A model generated the notes under the pieces. That model was given only the letters and a program-made list of their open reading frames with translations, had not been told where the DNA came from and did not search any database. From SBAX01 sp964421865 (GTDB lineage Bacteria; Planctomycetota; Phycisphaerae; UBA1845), in NCBI GenBank assembly GCA_964421865.1, contig CAYQZH010000027.1, positions 1 through 24,112 on the forward strand: a DNA stretch of 24,112 bases. Reading direction: 5' to 3'. Positions 21,822 through 24,112 of this stretch are shown here, in pieces; within the stretch, counting starts at the first letter, position 1; the number at the start of each line of letters is the position of its first letter. The position numbers and the translations under genes are program-made.

Positions 21822-21860
21822 CAATCGACAATCGACATTCGACATTCGACATTCGGCAAT
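21822..21860. repeat. Heptamer-type repeat run
   Basis: Five units of the GACAATC / GACATTC type between the convergent wecA-like and GT39-like genes. It has the same units as 11120-11150. It touches the stop codon of the minus-strand gene at 21860-21862. Confidence 0.8.
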
Positions 21861-23455
21861 CACCGTCCGGCAGGCGTCGGCGGCGCTCGCGTGCACAAAT
21901 ACACCCACCCCACTTCGAAGATATGGTTCGACGTCTCGACGTACGGATGCGTCTGCGGCGAGGGGTTGGGAATGGCGTCGATCCGCGGAGAAACGACGTA
22001 CACGCGATCGAAGTTCGCGATCTGCGCCCTGAGCGCCTCGTCCGGCTGATCGCGAAGCAGCACCGTCGGCGGGTTGTACGGAAGGTAGTACGACACCATC
22101 TGAAACATTCGCAGCGCCCAAAAGCTAGGCCACTCGATCGCGTCATACACCAGGAGGTCGTTGGGCGTGATGTCCGACTTGATGAGCGCGGCGGCAGCGC
22201 GAGTGTGGGGATTGTCCTGCGCGGGCAGCGCGATGACGGTCGGCGCGGCGGCCAGAAGAAAAAGGGCGATCGCGCCTCCGCGCAGGCGAGTGGGAAGTTC
22301 GCTGATCCCGATCGCCAGCAGCCCGGCGAGACCCGGAAGGGCAACCGACGAATAACGAAAGTGCGTGAGATGCTGCCGCTTCGTGGCCAAGTCGATGGCT
22401 GCGAACGCGAGCACCGGAACAAAGTACCAGCACGCGAAGACGACGGCCGGCCTCGCCCGCCGCAGCCACAGGTAGATGCACGTCGCAACCATCAGACCGG
22501 CCCCGAGCAGCGCGTTCGGCTCGCTCAGTTTGAAGCGGCTGACACGGAAGAGGACGCGAATCGGGAGATCGACGACGCGCAGCACGGTCCGTTGTGCGTG
22601 ATCCGGCAGGTTTTCATCCAACCAATCCTGCAAGGCGATGAACTCCCGCTGTCCCAGGAAGTGCGGGCCCCAGAGTACGAGGAACAGAGCCGCCGCCGCG
22701 ATCGTGCCGCCCAACCACGCCCGCAGCAACGAACCGCGCCAGCGAAGCAGCACGTACACAAGCTGTCCGCAAAACGCGAAGGCGGCGAAATAATGGTTCA
22801 TCATCGCGGTGAACAGCGTCATACCGTAGAGGAGCGTGTGAACCGACTTCGACCGCGCGCCCCACGTCGACCATCGCTGCTCCATCCGAACCAGCAGATA
22901 GAAGCTCACGTTCACGAGAAGCCCGCTGAGACTGTAGGGCCTGTTCTCCTGCGCCATGTTGATGTGGCAGAAGGAGAGCGCGAGGATCATCGCGAGAATC
23001 GGCGACGCACGGCGCAAGCCGAGTTCCCTCACCGCCAGCGCCACCGGCACGATCGAAACTACGGAGAAGACCAGGGGCATGAAACGAATGGCGGCCTCGC
23101 CGTCGCCGACGAGTCGCCGCCAAAGGAGAAGCAACATGAAGTAGACGGGCGGATGGCTGTCGTCGTCCATCGTCCGCCACACGGCGACGAGCGAGCTGCG
23201 CTCCGTCAAGTCCGAGTACCGCGGAAGGTCCCGGAGGATGACGCCGTGAGGGAGCCGCTCCACCGGTCCGCGGGTGCAGGCGGAGTTGTACATGGAGTGA
23301 ATCTCGTCCTGCCAGAAGGCTTCCGTGCCGAGGTGGTAGAGCCGCACGCCTAGAGCCAAGGCGAGCACGGTCGCCATCATCGCCCATTGCCGCCGGCGCA
23401 CCTGCGAACTCGCGTCCCGCGTTGGCGTGTGGGGTTGCTGCGTAGTTCTGTTCAC
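21860..23455 (-). CDS. GT39/ArnT-like membrane glycosyltransferase
   Basis: 531 residues from GTG 23455; ATG 23380 (residue 26) is an alternative that leaves a shorter N-terminus. It is a GT-C fold enzyme with about 11-12 membrane segments. The first periplasmic loop has the catalytic acidic pair in FWQDEIHS (D50, E51), and a second loop has DDDSHPPVYF (residues 97-106), as in dolichol/polyprenyl-phosphate-dependent mannosyl- or arabinosyl-transferases. It would move a sugar from a lipid-linked donor to lipid, protein or polysaccharide on the outer face of the membrane. The C-terminal 130 residues form a soluble domain (NDLLVYDAIEWPSFWALRMF and later). It converges with the wecA-like gene, so a shared pathway is plausible but not shown. 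Confidence 0.85.
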   Translation of the reverse strand: MNRTTQQPHTPTRDASSQVRRRQWAMMATVLALALGVRLYHLGTEAFWQDEIHSMYNSACTRGPVERLPHGVILRDLPRYSDLTERSSLVAVWRTMDDDSHPPVYFMLLLLWRRLVGDGEAAIRFMPLVFSVVSIVPVALAVRELGLRRASPILAMILALSFCHINMAQENRPYSLSGLLVNVSFYLLVRMEQRWSTWGARSKSVHTLLYGMTLFTAMMNHYFAAFAFCGQLVYVLLRWRGSLLRAWLGGTIAAAALFLVLWGPHFLGQREFIALQDWLDENLPDHAQRTVLRVVDLPIRVLFRVSRFKLSEPNALLGAGLMVATCIYLWLRRARPAVVFACWYFVPVLAFAAIDLATKRQHLTHFRYSSVALPGLAGLLAIGISELPTRLRGGAIALFLLAAAPTVIALPAQDNPHTRAAAALIKSDITPNDLLVYDAIEWPSFWALRMFQMVSYYLPYNPPTVLLRDQPDEALRAQIANFDRVYVVSPRIDAIPNPSPQTHPYVETSNHIFEVGWVYLCTRAPPTPAGR

Positions 23456-23743
23456 GCTCGTTCGTCTTCTCGTCGCGCGGCGTTGGAGCGCGGACGCCTC
23501 TACGGAGTCGGCTTAGTATCCGTGCGATCGCGCCCCTCTCCTATGCGTCCCTGGGCTCGAAGGTGTTTTTCTATGCCGAGAGAATCCAGGCGATCGCCTG
23601 ACGCGCCCGTGATCCTCGTCCTGACGCCGCGTATCCACGGTAAGATAAATGTTAAAGCGTCCATGTAGGCCATTCGCGGGCGGCGCGCGAGATGGGTATT
23701 TCGTGGTTGTCCGTCGAGGTCCGGGAATCATACAATTGGGGTG

Positions 23744-23774
23744 TTGACACGCATCCCAGGGCCGCTAGTATAAG
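23744..23774 (+). promoter_or_regulatory. Promoter of the rRNA operon
   Basis: A perfect TTGACA (23744-23749) is followed by TAGTAT (23766-23771, spacing 16) or, one alternative, GTATAA (23768-23773, spacing 18). The -10 region is enclosed in a perfect inverted repeat GGGCCGCT AGTATA AGCGGCCC (23759-23780). Confidence 0.7.
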
Positions 23775-23802
23775 CGGCCCGCCGTTGGATAGCAGCGGCA
23801 AA

Positions 23803-23813
23803 GCTCTTTGACA
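23803..23813 (+). promoter_or_regulatory. boxA-like antitermination site
   Basis: GCTCTTTGACA resembles the boxA of rRNA leaders (TGCTCTTTAACA in E. coli), which recruits NusB/S10 antitermination factors. It lies about 25-30 bases after the expected transcription start. Confidence 0.6.
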
Positions 23814-23891
23814 AGTGAACAGGTTTGTCGTCGTGAGAATGTGACATCGGTCGTCGCCGCGTCCTTTAGGTGACGGTCGATCGAAGCTCGC

Positions 23892-23920
23892 CTCATCGCC
23901 GTTAACAGCCGGCGCATGAG
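23892..23920 (+). other. Leader hairpin of the pre-rRNA
   Basis: CTCATCGCCG pairs with CGGCGCATGAG with one bulge. Two more leader hairpins follow: CTTTCGTTCT/AGAATGAAAG (about 23979-24008) and CCCGAC TTCG GTCGGG (about 24028-24043), the latter with a UUCG tetraloop. They may be processing or folding elements. Confidence 0.5.
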
Positions 23921-24059
23921 ACGGGCAAAGTGTACGTCGGCCCCGCCAAGCCCCGCTAGGGGATGACGGGACCGAGACCTTTCGTTCTCATGGACGTAAG
24001 AATGAAAGCCCTTAGTCGTATCTGACTCCCGACTTCGGTCGGGACTAGGAAGCGAACAA

Positions 24060-24112
24060 AAACTGAAGAGTTTGATCCTGGCTCAGAACGAACGCTGGCG
24101 GCGTGGCTAAGG
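24060..24112 (+). rRNA. rrs: 16S ribosomal RNA, 5' end
   Basis: AAACTGAAGAGTTTGATCCT followed by GGCTCAGAACGAACGCTGGC and GGCGTGG matches the universal 16S 5' end (27F primer region). Position 24060 is set by alignment with the E. coli start AAATTGAAGAG. The gene runs off the right edge. Confidence 0.97.

Larger units (their letters stand above)
23456..24059. other. Upstream and leader region of the rRNA operon
   Basis: 604 bases without a protein gene. It holds a CAGGCGATCGCCTG perfect palindrome (23587-23600), the rRNA promoter, a boxA-like site and three leader hairpins. Confidence 0.7.

Noticed and set aside
20659..22488. Long minus-strand frame across the wecA-like and GT39-like 3' ends (609 residues)
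   Set aside because: It crosses two real genes and two repeats; its repeat-derived residues (PSLALRVR type) are only the translation of the palindrome.
21923..23353. Long plus-strand frame opposite the GT39-like gene (476 residues)
   Set aside because: Composition is Arg/Glu/His-rich and highly charged, typical of an antisense shadow; the minus strand has clear membrane segments and catalytic motifs.
23587..23600. CAGGCGATCGCCTG perfect palindrome as an operator
   Set aside because: GCGATCGC is a frequent palindrome in some GC-rich genomes, and a single copy gives no ground for a regulatory call.
1..24112. tRNA genes
   Set aside because: No T-arm GGTTCRANTCC with a matching acceptor stem was found on either strand by eye; a tRNA scan would settle this.

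Overview
The window is high-GC bacterial DNA, most likely from a member of the Planctomycetota (possibly Phycisphaerae-like). The reasons are a secreted FG-GAP protein with Asp-Cys-Asn / Gly-Ile-Pro-Asp-Glu-Cys repeats and a characteristic C-terminal domain, exosortase (PEP-CTERM) style polysaccharide genes, many families of short palindromic repeats between genes, and the 5' end of a 16S rRNA gene at the right edge whose first 50 bases fit this phylum. The placement is inference from sequence style and was not tested by a search.

Left part (1-6.0 kb): the 3' end of a large secreted beta-sandwich protein; a cysteine desulfurase with a selenocysteine-lyase-like active-site loop (minus strand); a helical protein and a small basic protein of unknown function; a nucleotidyltransferase/HEPN toxin-antitoxin pair; and an exported DUF4139-like protein (minus strand). 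Middle part (6.0-11.7 kb): a thrC-dapB pair for aspartate-family amino acid synthesis (minus strand), a HicAB toxin-antitoxin pair (plus strand), and two intramembrane proteases of unrelated families (M50 site-2 protease and rhomboid) that share the same short C-terminal module, followed by a NUDIX hydrolase (all three minus strand).

11.7-15 kb: a secreted seven-repeat FG-GAP propeller protein, an IS1595-like transposase remnant ending in a double-hairpin repeat, a small Cys-rich acidic protein (minus strand), and a gene-poor, locally AT-rich stretch that looks like a structured RNA with a terminator. 15-23.5 kb: an envelope polysaccharide locus on the plus strand (CapK-like adenylate-forming enzyme, FemAB-like acyltransferase, TIGR03087-type glycosyltransferase, a polytopic membrane protein, a zinc-ribbon membrane protein, and a WecA/TagO-type sugar-phosphate transferase), met head-on by a GT39-like membrane glycosyltransferase on the minus strand. 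23.5-24.1 kb: promoter, boxA-like leader and the start of a 16S rRNA gene.

The most unusual aspect is how closely short palindromic repeats are woven into genes. One 64-bp palindrome sits in frame inside dapB, and a second copy forms the last codons of the wecA-like gene. Other repeat families supply or abut stop codons, a ribosome binding region, and the 5' flank of the rhomboid gene. No CRISPR array, complete insertion sequence or tRNA gene was seen.
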